64,000 nt of DNA. It comes from Achromobacter sp. MFA1 R4. GTDB lineage: Bacteria; Pseudomonadota; Gammaproteobacteria; Burkholderiales; Burkholderiaceae_B. Positions 8,397 through 20,338 of the stretch are shown here, piece by piece. Location: the NCBI RefSeq assembly GCF_900156745.1, contig NZ_LT707065.1:2046001-2110000 (forward strand), read 5' to 3'. Under the pieces are notes generated by a model. That model made no database searches, was not told where the DNA came from, and was given only the letters and a program-made list of their open reading frames with translations. Within the stretch, counting starts at the first letter, position 1; every line of letters starts with the position of its first letter. A program made the translations under genes and the position numbers.

Positions 8397-9458
8397 TCAG
8401 CGCGCGTCCAGCACCCCTGCAAACGCCGCGATCGCGGCGTCGATGTCCTGGTCGCCGATATGACGATGCGTCACGCAGCGCAGCCGCGTGCGACCCCACG
8501 GACGCGTCAGCACGCCCCGGGCCTGCAGGGCCGCGACCCACTGTGCGTTGGTCATGCCGGTCTCGCCGGTTTCGACCTGCACGATGTTGGTTTGCGGCAC
8601 CGTCGCCGACAACGCCGGCGCCAGACCGTTGACGCCGTCGCTCAGGCGCCGCGCCCGCACGTGGTCCTCGCCCAGGCGCGCCGCCATATGCTGCACGCCT
8701 TCCAGGCCGGCGGCCGCCATGATGCCCGACTGCCGCTGCGTGCCGCCCAGCATGCGGCGCAGCGTGCGCGCCTTGACCACCACCGGCTGGCTGCCCGCCA
8801 GCACCGCCCCCACCGGCGCGCTCAGGCCCTTGGACAGGCACAGCGCCACGGTGTCCGCATGGCGGGTGATGTCGGCGGCCGGCACGCCCAGGGCCACGGC
8901 CGCGTTGAACAGGCGCGCGCCGTCCAGGTGCACCGGCACCCCGGCCGCCTGCGCCATGCCATGCACGGCCTGCATGTGATCCAGCGGCAGCACCGTGCCG
9001 CCCGCGTTGTTGTGCGACGTCTCCATCGCAACCAGCGACGTCTTGAGCCGGTGCCCGCCGGCCAGCAGCGCCTCTTCGAGACGATTCAGGTCCATCGCGC
9101 CGGCGCTGCCGGACACGCCCTGGTAGAACAGGCCCGTGAACGTGGCCGCCCCCCGTTCGGACGTGTACATGTGCGCGGTCGATTCCAGCACCACCTGCTC
9201 GCTGCGCTGCGTCTGCGCCAGCACGGCCAGCAGGTTGGCCATCGTGCAGCTCGGCACGAACAGGCCCGCCTCTTTGCCCAGGCTGGCCGCCACGCAGGCT
9301 TCCAGCTCGCGCACCGTGGGGTCGCCATCCAGCCCGTCGTCGCCGATCGGGGCCGTGCGCATGCGCTCGTACATCGCCGCGGTGGGATGGGTGACCGTAT
9401 CGCTGCGCAGGTCGACGACGGAGGGAGGGGGAGGGTCGGCGGGGTTCCGCTGGGTCAT
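8397..9458 (-). CDS. ltaE: Low-specificity L-threonine aldolase
   Basis: A 353-aa fold-type I PLP enzyme cleaving L-threonine/allo-threonine to glycine and acetaldehyde. The N-terminal VDLRSDTVTHP, the GLDGDPTVRELE block, the aspartate in VHLDGARLFNA that contacts the PLP ring nitrogen, and the Schiff-base lysine in ALCLSKGLSAPVG are all visible. The ATG at 9458 is preferred; an in-frame ATG three codons upstream (9467) touches the end of gltL, so the genes are essentially contiguous. The position suggests the enzyme is co-expressed with the glutamate/aspartate importer, an uncommon pairing. Confidence 0.88.
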   Translation of the reverse strand: MTQRNPADPPPPSVVDLRSDTVTHPTAAMYERMRTAPIGDDGLDGDPTVRELEACVAASLGKEAGLFVPSCTMANLLAVLAQTQRSEQVVLESTAHMYTSERGAATFTGLFYQGVSGSAGAMDLNRLEEALLAGGHRLKTSLVAMETSHNNAGGTVLPLDHMQAVHGMAQAAGVPVHLDGARLFNAAVALGVPAADITRHADTVALCLSKGLSAPVGAVLAGSQPVVVKARTLRRMLGGTQRQSGIMAAAGLEGVQHMAARLGEDHVRARRLSDGVNGLAPALSATVPQTNIVQVETGETGMTNAQWVAALQARGVLTRPWGRTRLRCVTHRHIGDQDIDAAIAAFAGVLDAR

Positions 9459-9463
9459 GGCTA

Positions 9464-10225
9464 TCAATGCTGCAGAATTTTGGAAAGAAACTGGCGCGTG
9501 CGCGGGGCACGCTCCTCGACGTTGCCGAAGAACTGCTCCTTCTGGCAGTCCTCGACGATCTTGCCGCCGTCCATGAAGATCACACGGTCGGCGACGCGGC
9601 GCGCAAACCCCATCTCGTGGGTCACCACCATCATCGTCATGCCTTCGCCGGCCAGGTCCGTCATCACGTCCAGCACCTCGTTGACCATCTCGGGGTCCAG
9701 GGCCGACGTGGGCTCATCGAACAGCATCACCACCGGATCCATCGACAGCGCGCGGGCAATCGCCACGCGCTGCTGCTGGCCGCCGGACAGTTCGCCGGGG
9801 TGCTTGTCCTTGTGCGCCGACAGGCCCACGCGTTCGAGCAGGGCAAGGGCGCGCTGGCGCGCTTCGTCCTTGCCGCGCTTGAGCACCTTGACCTGGCCCA
9901 GGCACAGATTCTCGGTCACCGACAGGTGCGGGAACAGCTCGAAGTGCTGGAACACCATGCCGGCCACCGCGCGCAGCTTGGGCAGGTCGGTGCGCGGATC
10001 GCCCACCGACACGCCATTGACCACGATCTCGCCTTTCTGGAAGGGCTCCAGGGCATTCACCGTCTTGATCAGCGTCGACTTGCCGGACCCGGACGGACCG
10101 CACACCACCACGACCTCGCCGCGGCCCACCGTGGTGCTGCAATCGTCCAGCACCTGGAAATCGCCATACCACTTGCTGACCTGCCGGATCTCGATCATCG
10201 GGGGATTGGAAGAACGTTGCATCAT
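9464..10225 (-). CDS. gltL: Glutamate/aspartate ABC transporter ATP-binding protein
   Basis: An ATPase of the polar-amino-acid (GlnQ/GltL) type. Walker A is GPSGSGKST, the signature is [15 protein letters not shown], Walker B is [13 protein letters not shown], and the H-loop is [10 protein letters not shown]. The core fold begins at [12 protein letters not shown]; the start is uncertain between the ATGs at 10225, 10222 and 10198. A perfect DnaA box (10232-10240) sits just upstream. It is the last glt gene, after gltI-J-K, and energises the GltJ/GltK channel. The binding protein's resemblance to GltI supports glutamate/aspartate as substrate. Confidence 0.88.
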   Translation of the reverse strand: MMQRSSNPPMIEIRQVSKWYGDFQVLDDCSTTVGRGEVVVVCGPSGSGKSTLIKTVNALEPFQKGEIVVNGVSVGDPRTDLPKLRAVAGMVFQHFELFPHLSVTENLCLGQVKVLKRGKDEARQRALALLERVGLSAHKDKHPGELSGGQQQRVAIARALSMDPVVMLFDEPTSALDPEMVNEVLDVMTDLAGEGMTMMVVTHEMGFARRVADRVIFMDGGKIVEDCQKEQFFGNVEERAPRTRQFLSKILQH

Positions 10226-10262
10226 TGAACCTGTGGATAACGTGTGAGTCGCCACGCGCGGA

Positions 10263-10952
10263 TCAGCGCAGCACCCGCGTGCGCTTTTCGAGCTGCTTGA
10301 CCAGACGCGATGCCGTGAAGCAAATCACGAAATACACCACCGCCACGAAGAGATAAAGTTCCACCAGCCGTCCGTCGCGCTGGCCGATCTTGGACGCCGC
10401 GCCCAGGAAGTCGGTCAGCGACAGCACGTAGACCAGCGAGGTGTCCTGGAACAGGATGATGACGCGCGTCAGCAGCGCCGGCACCATGTTGCGCAGCGCC
10501 TGCGGCAGCACCACGTAGCGCATGCCCTGCCAATGATTCAGCCCCAGCGCCATGCTGGCCGATACCTGGCCGCGCGCGATCGACTGGATGCCGGCGCGCA
10601 TGATCTCGCAGAAGTACGCGGCCTCGAACAGCGTGAAGGTGATCACCGCCGAGTTGAACGCGCCCACGCGCAAGGGCGTGGGCGACCCCACGATCCACGC
10701 GGCGATGTAGGGCATCAGGAAGTAGAACCAGAAGATCACCAGCAGCAGCGGGATCGACCGCATCACGTTCACGTAGATGCCCGCCGGCACCGACAGCAAC
10801 TTGAACCGCGACAGCCGCATCATTGCCAGCAGCGTGCCCAGCGCCAGCCCCATCACCGCCGCCAGCACGGTCAGCGTCAGCGTGAACGTCATGCCGGTCT
10901 GGAACAGATACGGCAGCGCGCCGCGGATGACGTCGAAATCGAATTGGCCCAT
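10263..10952 (-). CDS. gltK: Glutamate/aspartate ABC transporter permease GltK
   Basis: A 229-aa inner-membrane protein of the HisMQ/GltK permease family with about five hydrophobic spans. The first is in [20 protein letters not shown], and the EAA loop is [21 protein letters not shown] (about residues 133-153). GltJ, GltK and GltL are spaced by one to a few dozen bases, a tight operon. It forms half of the translocation pore with GltJ. Confidence 0.88.
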   Translation of the reverse strand: MGQFDFDVIRGALPYLFQTGMTFTLTLTVLAAVMGLALGTLLAMMRLSRFKLLSVPAGIYVNVMRSIPLLLVIFWFYFLMPYIAAWIVGSPTPLRVGAFNSAVITFTLFEAAYFCEIMRAGIQSIARGQVSASMALGLNHWQGMRYVVLPQALRNMVPALLTRVIILFQDTSLVYVLSLTDFLGAASKIGQRDGRLVELYLFVAVVYFVICFTASRLVKQLEKRTRVLR

Positions 10953-10953
10953 G

Positions 10954-11721
10954 TCAGCGCCCCGATCCGGCAGGGGCGCTACGCGACGCCGATCCGATCA
11001 GGCCCGGCACCGCGACGCGGCGTTCCAGCGTGCGCATGCCCAGCACGACGATGCCGTTGATGATGAGGTAGATCACCGTCGCGGCGGAAAAGGCCTCGAA
11101 GATGTGGAAGCTGAATTCCGCCATGGATCGCGCCTGTCCGGTCAGTTCCAGCAGGCCGATGGTGAGCGCCACCGACGAATACTTGATCGTGCCCATGAAC
11201 TCCGACGTCAGCGGCGGCAGGACGATGCGGTAGGCCTCGGGCAGGATGACGTAGCGGTAAACCTGCGCCTCGGTCAGCCCGAGCGCGGTGCCGGCCTGGA
11301 ACTGGCCGCGCGGCAGCGACTGGATGCCCGCCCGCAATTGCTCGGCCACGCGCGCCGATCCATAGAAACCCAGGCACAGCACGGCGGGCAGGAACTGCCC
11401 CCACGGCTGCGGCATCTGCTTCATCGCCAGGCCCCAGGCATGCGGCAGCAGCTCCGGCAGGACGAAGTACCAGAGAAACATCTGCACCAGCAGCGGGATG
11501 TTGCGAAAGAGCTCCACATAGCTCGTGCCGACGATGTTCATGACGCGCGAACTCGCCGTGCGCATCACGCCCAGGCAAGACCCCAGCAACAGCGAGAAGA
11601 CCCATGCCGTCAGTGCCAGCGCGAGCGTCCAGCCCACGCCGATCAGGATCGTCTCCAGGAAGGTATGCACGCCGTCTGGCGACATCTCCAGGAATACGCT
11701 CCAGCTCCAGTTGTAATTCAT
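10954..11721 (-). CDS. gltJ: Glutamate/aspartate ABC transporter permease GltJ
   Basis: A 255-aa permease. The N-terminal NYNWSWSVFLEMSPDGVHTF block is characteristic of GltJ, followed by a hydrophobic span LIGVGWTLALALTAWVFSL and the EAA loop ALGLTEAQVYRYVILPEAYR. It is one base from gltK and about 90 bases downstream of the binding-protein gene. Role: pore subunit for acidic amino acid import across the inner membrane. Confidence 0.88.
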   Translation of the reverse strand: MNYNWSWSVFLEMSPDGVHTFLETILIGVGWTLALALTAWVFSLLLGSCLGVMRTASSRVMNIVGTSYVELFRNIPLLVQMFLWYFVLPELLPHAWGLAMKQMPQPWGQFLPAVLCLGFYGSARVAEQLRAGIQSLPRGQFQAGTALGLTEAQVYRYVILPEAYRIVLPPLTSEFMGTIKYSSVALTIGLLELTGQARSMAEFSFHIFEAFSAATVIYLIINGIVVLGMRTLERRVAVPGLIGSASRSAPAGSGR

Positions 11722-11811
11722 GCCCTCGCCCTTGATCGCGACGCCGGCCGAAGCCAGCGTCCTTGCCCGCGTTTCGCGGCGCGGGACGCGCTGCGTCCCG
11801 CGCTCGACTGC

Positions 11812-12723
11812 TTACTCGTAGGCCTTGGGATCGCCCGAGTCGGTCGGATTGGCCAGGGCGCGCTTCAGGGCGTCGCTCATGGGGTACTTCAGGTTGATCT
11901 GCTTGGGCGGGATCGGCGAGTTGAAGTACTTGTCGTACAGCGCGGCGACCTTGCCGGTCTTGATGAGGTCCAGCACCGCGTCATCGATGACCTTCTTGAA
12001 CTTCGGGTCGTCCTTGGGCTGCATGATGCCGTAGGGCGCCATTTCCAGGCCCTTGGTGCCGATCACGAAGGCATCCGGGTTCTTGGACGACGCCACGGCG
12101 CCGTAGGCGATGCCGTCATCGTTGGCCGAGCCCGCGGCGCGGCCCGATTCCACCATCAGGATGGTCTCGGCGGTGTCCTTGGTGGGCGCCATGGAAATGC
12201 CCAGGTTGCCCTGCGCATTGAGCTGCGAGATCAGCTTGAACGTCTGGCCGCCCGCCTGCGCCGCGATGGTCTTGCCGCGGAACGAGGTCAGGTCGTTGGG
12301 GTTCACGCCGCCGTCCTTGCGCGCCACCAGCACCACCTGCGCCACGAAGGTCGTGGGCGCGAAAGACACCAGCTTGTGGCGCGCTTCGTTGTTGGTGGTG
12401 TTGCCGCATTCCAGGTCGATGGTGCCGTTGGCCAGCAGCGGGATGCGCGTGGCCGACGTCGTCGGGTTGTAGCGGACCTCGAGCTTGGGCAGCTTCAGCG
12501 CCTGCTGCACGTACTTGGCGACTTCCTGGCAGATCTCCACCGTGTAGCCGATCGGCTTCTGGTTGCCGTCCAGGTACGCAAACGGCACCGACGTCTCGGG
12601 GTGGCCAAGCGTGATGACGCCGGTCTCCCGGATCTTGTCCAGGCGGCTGGGGGCTTCGGCATGAGCCGTCGCGGCGCCGCCCAGGAGGGCGGTGGCGACG
12701 GAGATCGCGGCAAGTGCTTTCAT
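11812..12723 (-). CDS. gltI: Glutamate/aspartate periplasmic-binding protein
   Basis: A 303-aa solute-binding protein. The ATG at 12723 follows an AGGGAA ribosome site and opens a Sec signal peptide (MKALAAISVATALLGGAA...AHA, cleavage before EAPS). The mature part resembles E. coli GltI: LDKIRETGVITLGHPETSVPF, RIPLLANGTIDLECGNTTNN and PIPPKQINL near the C-terminus are all family landmarks. It captures glutamate/aspartate in the periplasm for GltJKL. First gene of the glt operon, divergent from a LysR gene that is the likely regulator. Confidence 0.9.
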   Translation of the reverse strand: MKALAAISVATALLGGAATAHAEAPSRLDKIRETGVITLGHPETSVPFAYLDGNQKPIGYTVEICQEVAKYVQQALKLPKLEVRYNPTTSATRIPLLANGTIDLECGNTTNNEARHKLVSFAPTTFVAQVVLVARKDGGVNPNDLTSFRGKTIAAQAGGQTFKLISQLNAQGNLGISMAPTKDTAETILMVESGRAAGSANDDGIAYGAVASSKNPDAFVIGTKGLEMAPYGIMQPKDDPKFKKVIDDAVLDLIKTGKVAALYDKYFNSPIPPKQINLKYPMSDALKRALANPTDSGDPKAYE

Positions 12724-12894
12724 CTGATTCCCTTGGCGCCGTGCATGCGGCGCATGATTATGTTCACGATCGGCGGATCCAGCCTGGCTGAAACCCGCCG
12801 CGTCCCGCGATGAGCCCCGCGGCTGGCAAAAAGTATCAACTAGCAGTATGGTTTTATCCAGTTCCAATCAGGAATTCCTCTATACGGATTTGAT

Positions 12895-13827
12895 ATGGCT
12901 ATTCCCCGGATGGGCTTGCGGCACATTGAGGCGTTCCGCGCCGTCATGATGACCGGTTCCATGACGGCAGCGGCCCGGCGAGTGCACACCTCGCAGCCGC
13001 ACGTTAGCCGCTTAATTGCGCAATTGGAAGCCATCACCCAGTTTCCCTTGTTCGACCGCAATGGCAGCCGCCTGAGCCCCACGCAGGACGGATCGCGCTT
13101 CTTCCAGGAGGTGGAAAAGGCCTTCATCGGGCTGGCCGGACTGGAATCGGCCGCCGCCAGCATCCGCTCGTTCAGCGCCAGCCGCCTGAGCGTGGCGGCC
13201 ATGCCCCGGCTGGCCGGGGGCCTGCTGGCGCGCATCGTCGCGGCCTTCAAGACGGAGTACCCGGACGTCATGGTGGCGATCCACTCCGGCAACGCCAGCA
13301 CGGTCCACCACTGGATCAGCTCGGGATTCTGCGACACCGGGCTGGCGATGCTCTCGGGGGAGACCCCCGGCATCCAGGTCGAACCCGTCCTCACGATGAG
13401 CTGCGTGGCGGTGCTGCCGCGCGGACACCGCCTGACCAAACTGAGAAAGCTCAAGCCGGCCGACTTCGCGGGCGAGCCCTTCGTGGACTTTCCCAGCGGC
13501 ACGCCGCTGCGCGAGCGCATCGACGCCGTCTTCAAGTCCGCCAAGGTCGAGCGCCGCACCGTGGCCGAAGCCGGGCTGGGTTCGTCAGTCTGCGGGCTGG
13601 TGGGCGCGGGCCTGGGCGTGGCGCTGATCAACCCGCTGGCCGCGCGCGAGGAATACGAGGCCAACGGCGTCGAGGTCCGGCCGTTCAGCCCGGCGGTGCC
13701 GGTCACGGTGGCGCTGCTGTATCCGCCGTACCACACGCGTACGCGCCTGGTCAGCGTCTTCTCGCGCTACGCGCACCAGCTCATGCTGGAAGAGATGGGG
13801 GATTTGAAGGCGCGCCCGCCGCGGTAG
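12895..13827 (+). CDS. LysR-family transcriptional regulator
   Basis: A 310-aa regulator with an N-terminal helix-turn-helix (LRHIEAFRAVMMTGSMTAAARRVHTSQPHVSRLIAQLE, read in pieces) and a C-terminal periplasmic-binding-protein-like effector domain (SVAAMPRLAGGLL through the end). Divergent from gltI across a 171-base gap, the classic layout for a LysR protein controlling its neighbour with a co-inducer, here perhaps an acidic amino acid. Start at 12895; a second in-frame ATG five codons later (MGLRHIEAF) is nearly as good. Confidence 0.88.
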   Translation: MAIPRMGLRHIEAFRAVMMTGSMTAAARRVHTSQPHVSRLIAQLEAITQFPLFDRNGSRLSPTQDGSRFFQEVEKAFIGLAGLESAAASIRSFSASRLSVAAMPRLAGGLLARIVAAFKTEYPDVMVAIHSGNASTVHHWISSGFCDTGLAMLSGETPGIQVEPVLTMSCVAVLPRGHRLTKLRKLKPADFAGEPFVDFPSGTPLRERIDAVFKSAKVERRTVAEAGLGSSVCGLVGAGLGVALINPLAAREEYEANGVEVRPFSPAVPVTVALLYPPYHTRTRLVSVFSRYAHQLMLEEMGDLKARPPR

Positions 13828-13853
13828 ACCGCCGCGGCGCGCTTCGCAAAACA

Positions 13854-13880
13854 AAAGGCCAGCCCGATGGGCTGGCCTTT
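13854..13880. terminator. Bidirectional terminator between lysR-type gene and gyrB
   Basis: A perfect 12-bp stem (AAAGGCCAGCCC / GGGCTGGCCTTT) with a 3-base loop separates the convergent lysR-type and gyrB genes. Short A and T runs flank both sides, as in bidirectional intrinsic terminators. Confidence 0.8.
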
Positions 13881-13900
13881 GCGGTGCACACGGCTTGCGA

Positions 13901-16366
<2,466 letters not shown>

Positions 16367-16445
16367 TTAAAGAACGGCCTTGCGGCCGGACCGCCCGCGA
16401 ACCGTCCGGTCCGCAAGCGGCACAAACCCACGAGTGGGGAGCGGA

Positions 16446-17555
16446 TCAGATCCGCATGGGCATGACGACGTACTTGAACTGGTCGTCTTCGGGCAGCGTG
16501 ATGAGCGCCGACGCATTGGCGTCGGGCATCACCGACCACTGGATGTTGTCGACCTTCACGTTGGACAGCACGTCGAGCAGGTAGCCGACGTTAAAGCCCA
16601 CGTCCAGCGCTTCATGGCTGTAGTCGATGTCGATTTCTTCCTGCGCCTCTTCCTGCTCGGCGTTGGAAGACGAGATCTTCATCTGGTTCTGCGCCAGTTG
16701 CAGGCGCACGCCCTTGAACTTGTCAGTGGTCAGGATGGCGGCGCGCTGCAGGCTGCCCTGGAGCGCTTCGCGGCCGACCAGGAAGTGGCGCGTGTAGTTC
16801 GTGGGAATCACGCGCGTGAAATCGGGGAACTTGCCTTCGACCAGCTTGGACACCAGCTCGACGTCGCCGAAACGGAAACGGATCTGGCCCGGCGCCACGT
16901 CGATGGAGACGGTCTCGTCGGAGTCTTCCAGCAGGCGCTGCATTTCCAGCACGGTCTTGCGCGGCACGATGACTTCGTGGCGCTCGGCGATGCCGTCGGC
17001 TTCGGTGGAGCAGTGCGCCAGACGGTGGCCATCGGTGGCGACGGCGCGCACGCGGCCCGGTTCGAACACCAGCAGCATGCCGTTCAGGTAGTAGCGGATG
17101 TCCTGCTGGGCCATGGCGAAATGCACCATGTTGAAGAGGTGACGCAGGGTGCGCTGCGGCATGGTCAGCGAGACGTCCCACTGCTCGGGCTGAGCGACGG
17201 TGGGGAACTCGCTGGCGGCCAGCGTCTGCAGCGCAAAGCGGCTCTTGGCGGATTGCACCGACAGCTTGTTGCTTGCCAGGGCCAGGCGCACGTCGCCCGT
17301 GTCAGGCAGCGCCTTCAGGATGTCCAGCAGCTTGCGCGCGGCCACCGTGGTGGACTCGTTGTCCTGGCCGACGCCAAAGTCGGCGTGCGTGGTGATCTGC
17401 ACTTCCAGGTCGGTCGCAATGAAGGCAACCTTGTTGCCTTCCTTGCGCATCAGGATGTTCGCAAGAATGGGCAGGGTATGGCGTCTTTCGACGATGCCCG
17501 CCACAGTCGACAGCGGTTTCAGCAATGCATCGCGTGTGGTTTGTACGAGTTGCAT
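16446..17555 (-). CDS. dnaN: DNA polymerase III beta sliding clamp
   Basis: A 369-aa clamp. The N-terminus MQLVQTTRDALLKPL, PILANILMR and the C-terminal end YVVMPMRI are typical. Two candidate ATGs overlap: one (17561) overlaps the dnaA stop; the second (17555) is better spaced from the AAGGA site and matches the usual N-terminus, so it is used. The protein encircles DNA as a dimer and tethers polymerase III; it also drives RIDA inactivation of DnaA. Tightly coupled to dnaA. Confidence 0.97.
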   Translation of the reverse strand: MQLVQTTRDALLKPLSTVAGIVERRHTLPILANILMRKEGNKVAFIATDLEVQITTHADFGVGQDNESTTVAARKLLDILKALPDTGDVRLALASNKLSVQSAKSRFALQTLAASEFPTVAQPEQWDVSLTMPQRTLRHLFNMVHFAMAQQDIRYYLNGMLLVFEPGRVRAVATDGHRLAHCSTEADGIAERHEVIVPRKTVLEMQRLLEDSDETVSIDVAPGQIRFRFGDVELVSKLVEGKFPDFTRVIPTNYTRHFLVGREALQGSLQRAAILTTDKFKGVRLQLAQNQMKISSSNAEQEEAQEEIDIDYSHEALDVGFNVGYLLDVLSNVKVDNIQWSVMPDANASALITLPEDDQFKYVVMPMRI

Positions 17556-17557
17556 GT

Positions 17558-19015
17558 TCATCCTTTTAGAGTTTGTTCCAACACGTGCAGGGTATGGTTG
17601 AGCTCCGCTTGCTTGGCGCGGGCATCGGAAATCTTGCGAACGGCGTGCAGCACCGTGGTGTGATCACGGCCGCCGAATAAATCGCCGATTTCCGGCAGGC
17701 TTTTCTGGGTCAGCTCCTTGGCCAGGTACATCGCGACCTGGCGCGGCAAGGCGATATTGGCCGGCCGGCGTTTCGAATACATGTCCGCGACCTTGATCTT
17801 GTAGAAGTCCGCGACCGTCTTCTGGATGTTTTCCACGGTGATCTGTCCGTTGGACACCGACAAGAGGTCCTTCAGCGCTTCCTTGCAGACATCCACCGTC
17901 AGCACGTCGCGGCCATGGAAGCGCGCGTAGGCCAGGACCTTGCGCAGCGCGCCTTCCAGTTCGCGCACGTTGCTGCGCAGGTGCTTGGCGATGAAGAACG
18001 CCACTTCCTCGGGCATGGGCACGCCTTCGGATTCGGCCTTGCGCAGCAGGATCGCCACACGCATCTCCAGCTCCGGCGGCTCGATGGCCACCGTCAGGCC
18101 GGAGTCGAAACGCGAGATCAGGCGGCTGTCGATGCCCGACAGTTCCTTCGGGTACGTATCGCTGGTGATGATGATCTGCTTGCGCTGCGCGACCATCGCC
18201 TCGAACGCATAGAAGAATTCTTCCTGCGTGCGGTTCTTGCCGGAGAAGAACTGGATGTCGTCGATCAGCAGCAGGTCCAGCGAATGGTAGTAGCGCTTGA
18301 AATCGTCGAATGCCTTGCGCTGGTACGCCTTGACCACGTCGGACACGTATTGGTCGGCATGCACGTAACGCACGCGCACCCCGGTGCCCGCCGCGACCAT
18401 GGCGTTGCCGATGGCGTGAATCAGGTGGGTCTTGCCCAGGCCCACGCCCCCGTACAGGAACAACGGGTTGTACGAGGTGCCCGGGTTCTCGGCCACCTGC
18501 AGCGCCGCGGCGCGCGCGAGCTGGTTGGCCTTGCCGGTCACGAAGTTCTCGAACGTGAGGTCGGTATTCAGGCGCGAACGCTCGTACACGATGTTGGCGG
18601 CATCCGCATTCACGGCCTGCGCCGCGACGGTCGTCGCCGGCGGGGGCGGAGCGGTCGTCACCGTGACGTTCACGGGCGGCGCTGCGCCCGAGGGCGGTGC
18701 GGCGGACAGGTGCGTGGGCTGGGGCTGCTGCGATCGCACGGGCGCGACCGGCATGCGGGGCGCGGCGCCGTGGGAGGGCAGCTCGAACAGCACCTGGACC
18801 GGACGCTTGAACCACTCCGCGGCCAACGCTTCGATCTGGTGGGAAAAGTTCTTGCGCACCCAGTCCAGCTTGAAGCGGTTGGGCGCGGCAACACGCAGCA
18901 CCGCCTGCGTTTCGTCGTACGCAAGCGGGACCAGCGGTCGTATCCACGCGCTGATTTGTTGGGGGGGGAGTTCCTGCTCAAGACGACTGACGCAGGTCTG
19001 CCAGAATTCTTTCAT
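17558..19015 (-). CDS. dnaA: Chromosomal replication initiator DnaA
   Basis: A 485-aa AAA+ initiator. Domain I is [21 protein letters not shown] Pro/Ala-rich domain II linker follows (about residues 85-140). Domain III has Walker [11 protein letters not shown] and Walker [10 protein letters not shown], and the C-terminal domain IV signature is [15 protein letters not shown], which recognises DnaA boxes. The ATG at 19015 is the conserved start; an in-frame ATG five codons upstream exists. A perfect DnaA box (19060-19068) lies 45 bases upstream, fitting autoregulation. Confidence 0.98.
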   Translation of the reverse strand: MKEFWQTCVSRLEQELPPQQISAWIRPLVPLAYDETQAVLRVAAPNRFKLDWVRKNFSHQIEALAAEWFKRPVQVLFELPSHGAAPRMPVAPVRSQQPQPTHLSAAPPSGAAPPVNVTVTTAPPPPATTVAAQAVNADAANIVYERSRLNTDLTFENFVTGKANQLARAAALQVAENPGTSYNPLFLYGGVGLGKTHLIHAIGNAMVAAGTGVRVRYVHADQYVSDVVKAYQRKAFDDFKRYYHSLDLLLIDDIQFFSGKNRTQEEFFYAFEAMVAQRKQIIITSDTYPKELSGIDSRLISRFDSGLTVAIEPPELEMRVAILLRKAESEGVPMPEEVAFFIAKHLRSNVRELEGALRKVLAYARFHGRDVLTVDVCKEALKDLLSVSNGQITVENIQKTVADFYKIKVADMYSKRRPANIALPRQVAMYLAKELTQKSLPEIGDLFGGRDHTTVLHAVRKISDARAKQAELNHTLHVLEQTLKG

Positions 19016-19406
19016 GTCGCTCTTATTCAAACCTCGATTCTACCTTGCCTGGGCTGGGGTTATCCACAGGGAGGGCCATGAGTGTCTACGAGGCCCGGGC
19101 TTAACTGTTTGACAAGACAGGGAAAACTTGCTGAAATGGTGGGCTTTTCCGAATTCTGTCTGTCAGAAGGTTTCGCAGAAAGCTGACCCGGACCCGCTCC
19201 TACACGAGCAATCTGTCCGGTTTTTAGCTTTGCTGAATAGGTCGCCCGGTGAGAAATCTCCGGTACAGAGCCCCGTCTACAAGTTGTTTTCGCACTGGTT
19301 GCAAAACCCGTTGCAAAAATGCTTGCCAGATACCCGCTTCTGCTTGGTGCGACCTGGAACCCTCCGGGCAGGTCCCTTCTGACTTTGTTCTTTTTGTGGA
19401 TCGTCC
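19016..19406. promoter_or_regulatory. dnaA-rpmH divergent promoter region
   Basis: A 391-base gap between the divergent dnaA and rpmH genes. It holds one perfect DnaA box (TTATCCACA, 19060-19068) close to dnaA and a TTGACA element at 19109-19114 reading toward rpmH; the matching -10 is weak. In many bacteria oriC sits here, but only a single DnaA box is present and I see no AT-rich unwinding block, so I consider it primarily a promoter region. Confidence 0.6.
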
Positions 19407-19541
19407 ATGAAACGTACCTACCAACCTTCCGTTACCCGCCGCAAGCGCACCCATGGCTTTCGCGTGCGCATGAAAACCCGCGCTGGCCGCGCCATCCTGA
19501 GCGCCCGTCGCGCCAAGGGCCGCAAGCGTCTGGCCGTCTAA
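19407..19541 (+). CDS. rpmH: 50S ribosomal protein L34
   Basis: A 44-aa very basic protein starting [18 protein letters not shown] and ending [11 protein letters not shown], essentially invariant L34. It is part of the large ribosomal subunit. First gene of the rpmH-rnpA-yidD-yidC series, 108 bases before rnpA. Confidence 0.98.
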   Translation: MKRTYQPSVTRRKRTHGFRVRMKTRAGRAILSARRAKGRKRLAV

Positions 19542-19649
19542 GGCCTGTTTTCCGGTTTTCCGGAAACCTGACCCCTGCACGGACCGGCCATATTGCAAGA
19601 CCTCTCGCAATCCTGTTCCGGTTCCGGGCAACCGCCTGACCCGCAGTCC

Positions 19650-20021
19650 ATGCCGCGCTCCACGCTTCCGCCGGAGGCGCGGCTGCATCGCCCCTCCGAG
19701 TTTGCCGCCGCCCTCAAAGGCCGGCGTCTGGCCCGAGGGGCATTCTTCATTGTGAGCTCGGCTCCCAATGATCTGCCTGTCGGCCAGGATGCCTGTGCCC
19801 GCCTCGGACTGGTGATCGCCAAGCGGTTCGCCGCCCATGCCAGTACGCGCAACGCCTTGAAGCGGGTCATACGCGAAGCTTTCCGCCATCGGCGCCTGGC
19901 GCTGCCGGCAAGAGATTACGTCGTGCGCCTGCATAGCAAGGTCGCTCCCGCCACGCTCACCGCGCTGAAACGCGCGGCCAGAGCCGAAGTGGACGCTCAC
20001 TTTGAGCGGATCGCGCGATGA
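19650..20021 (+). CDS. rnpA: Ribonuclease P protein component
   Basis: A 123-aa basic protein that assists the RNase P RNA in trimming tRNA 5' leaders. The family motif region is [29 protein letters not shown]. The ATG at 19650 ([12 protein letters not shown]) gives the normal N-terminus; longer in-frame readings add unrelated residues. The stop overlaps the yidD start (ATGA). Confidence 0.95.
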   Translation: MPRSTLPPEARLHRPSEFAAALKGRRLARGAFFIVSSAPNDLPVGQDACARLGLVIAKRFAAHASTRNALKRVIREAFRHRRLALPARDYVVRLHSKVAPATLTALKRAARAEVDAHFERIAR

Positions 20022-20290
20022 TCAAGACGCTCCTCATTGCCCCGATCCGGTTCTACAGGTTTTTCCTGAGTCCCTGGATCGGCCGGCAGTGCCGCTTTAC
20101 TCCGACCTGCTCGGCGTACGCGATCGAAGCGATCGAGCGCCACGGTGCATGGCGCGGCTTCTGGATGGGGGTCCGGCGTATCGGCCGCTGTCATCCGTGG
20201 TCGCCCGGCGGGTGGGATCCGGTTCCGCCGGCCAAGGGAACCAATGACGCCCGGTGCTGCTCCCACAGCCACCGCATCGAGCACGATTGA
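20018..20290 (+). CDS. yidD: Membrane protein insertion efficiency factor YidD
   Basis: A 90-aa protein with an N-terminal amphipathic/hydrophobic segment ([19 protein letters not shown]) and the family core [19 protein letters not shown] with conserved cysteines, then [15 protein letters not shown]. It assists YidC-dependent membrane insertion. Four-base overlap with rnpA and 48 bases before yidC. Confidence 0.95.
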   Translation: MIKTLLIAPIRFYRFFLSPWIGRQCRFTPTCSAYAIEAIERHGAWRGFWMGVRRIGRCHPWSPGGWDPVPPAKGTNDARCCSHSHRIEHD

Positions 20291-20338
20291 CGCTAAACTG
20301 GCGGGCTTTGCTGGCCCGTATTCACTTCAGTAGGCACC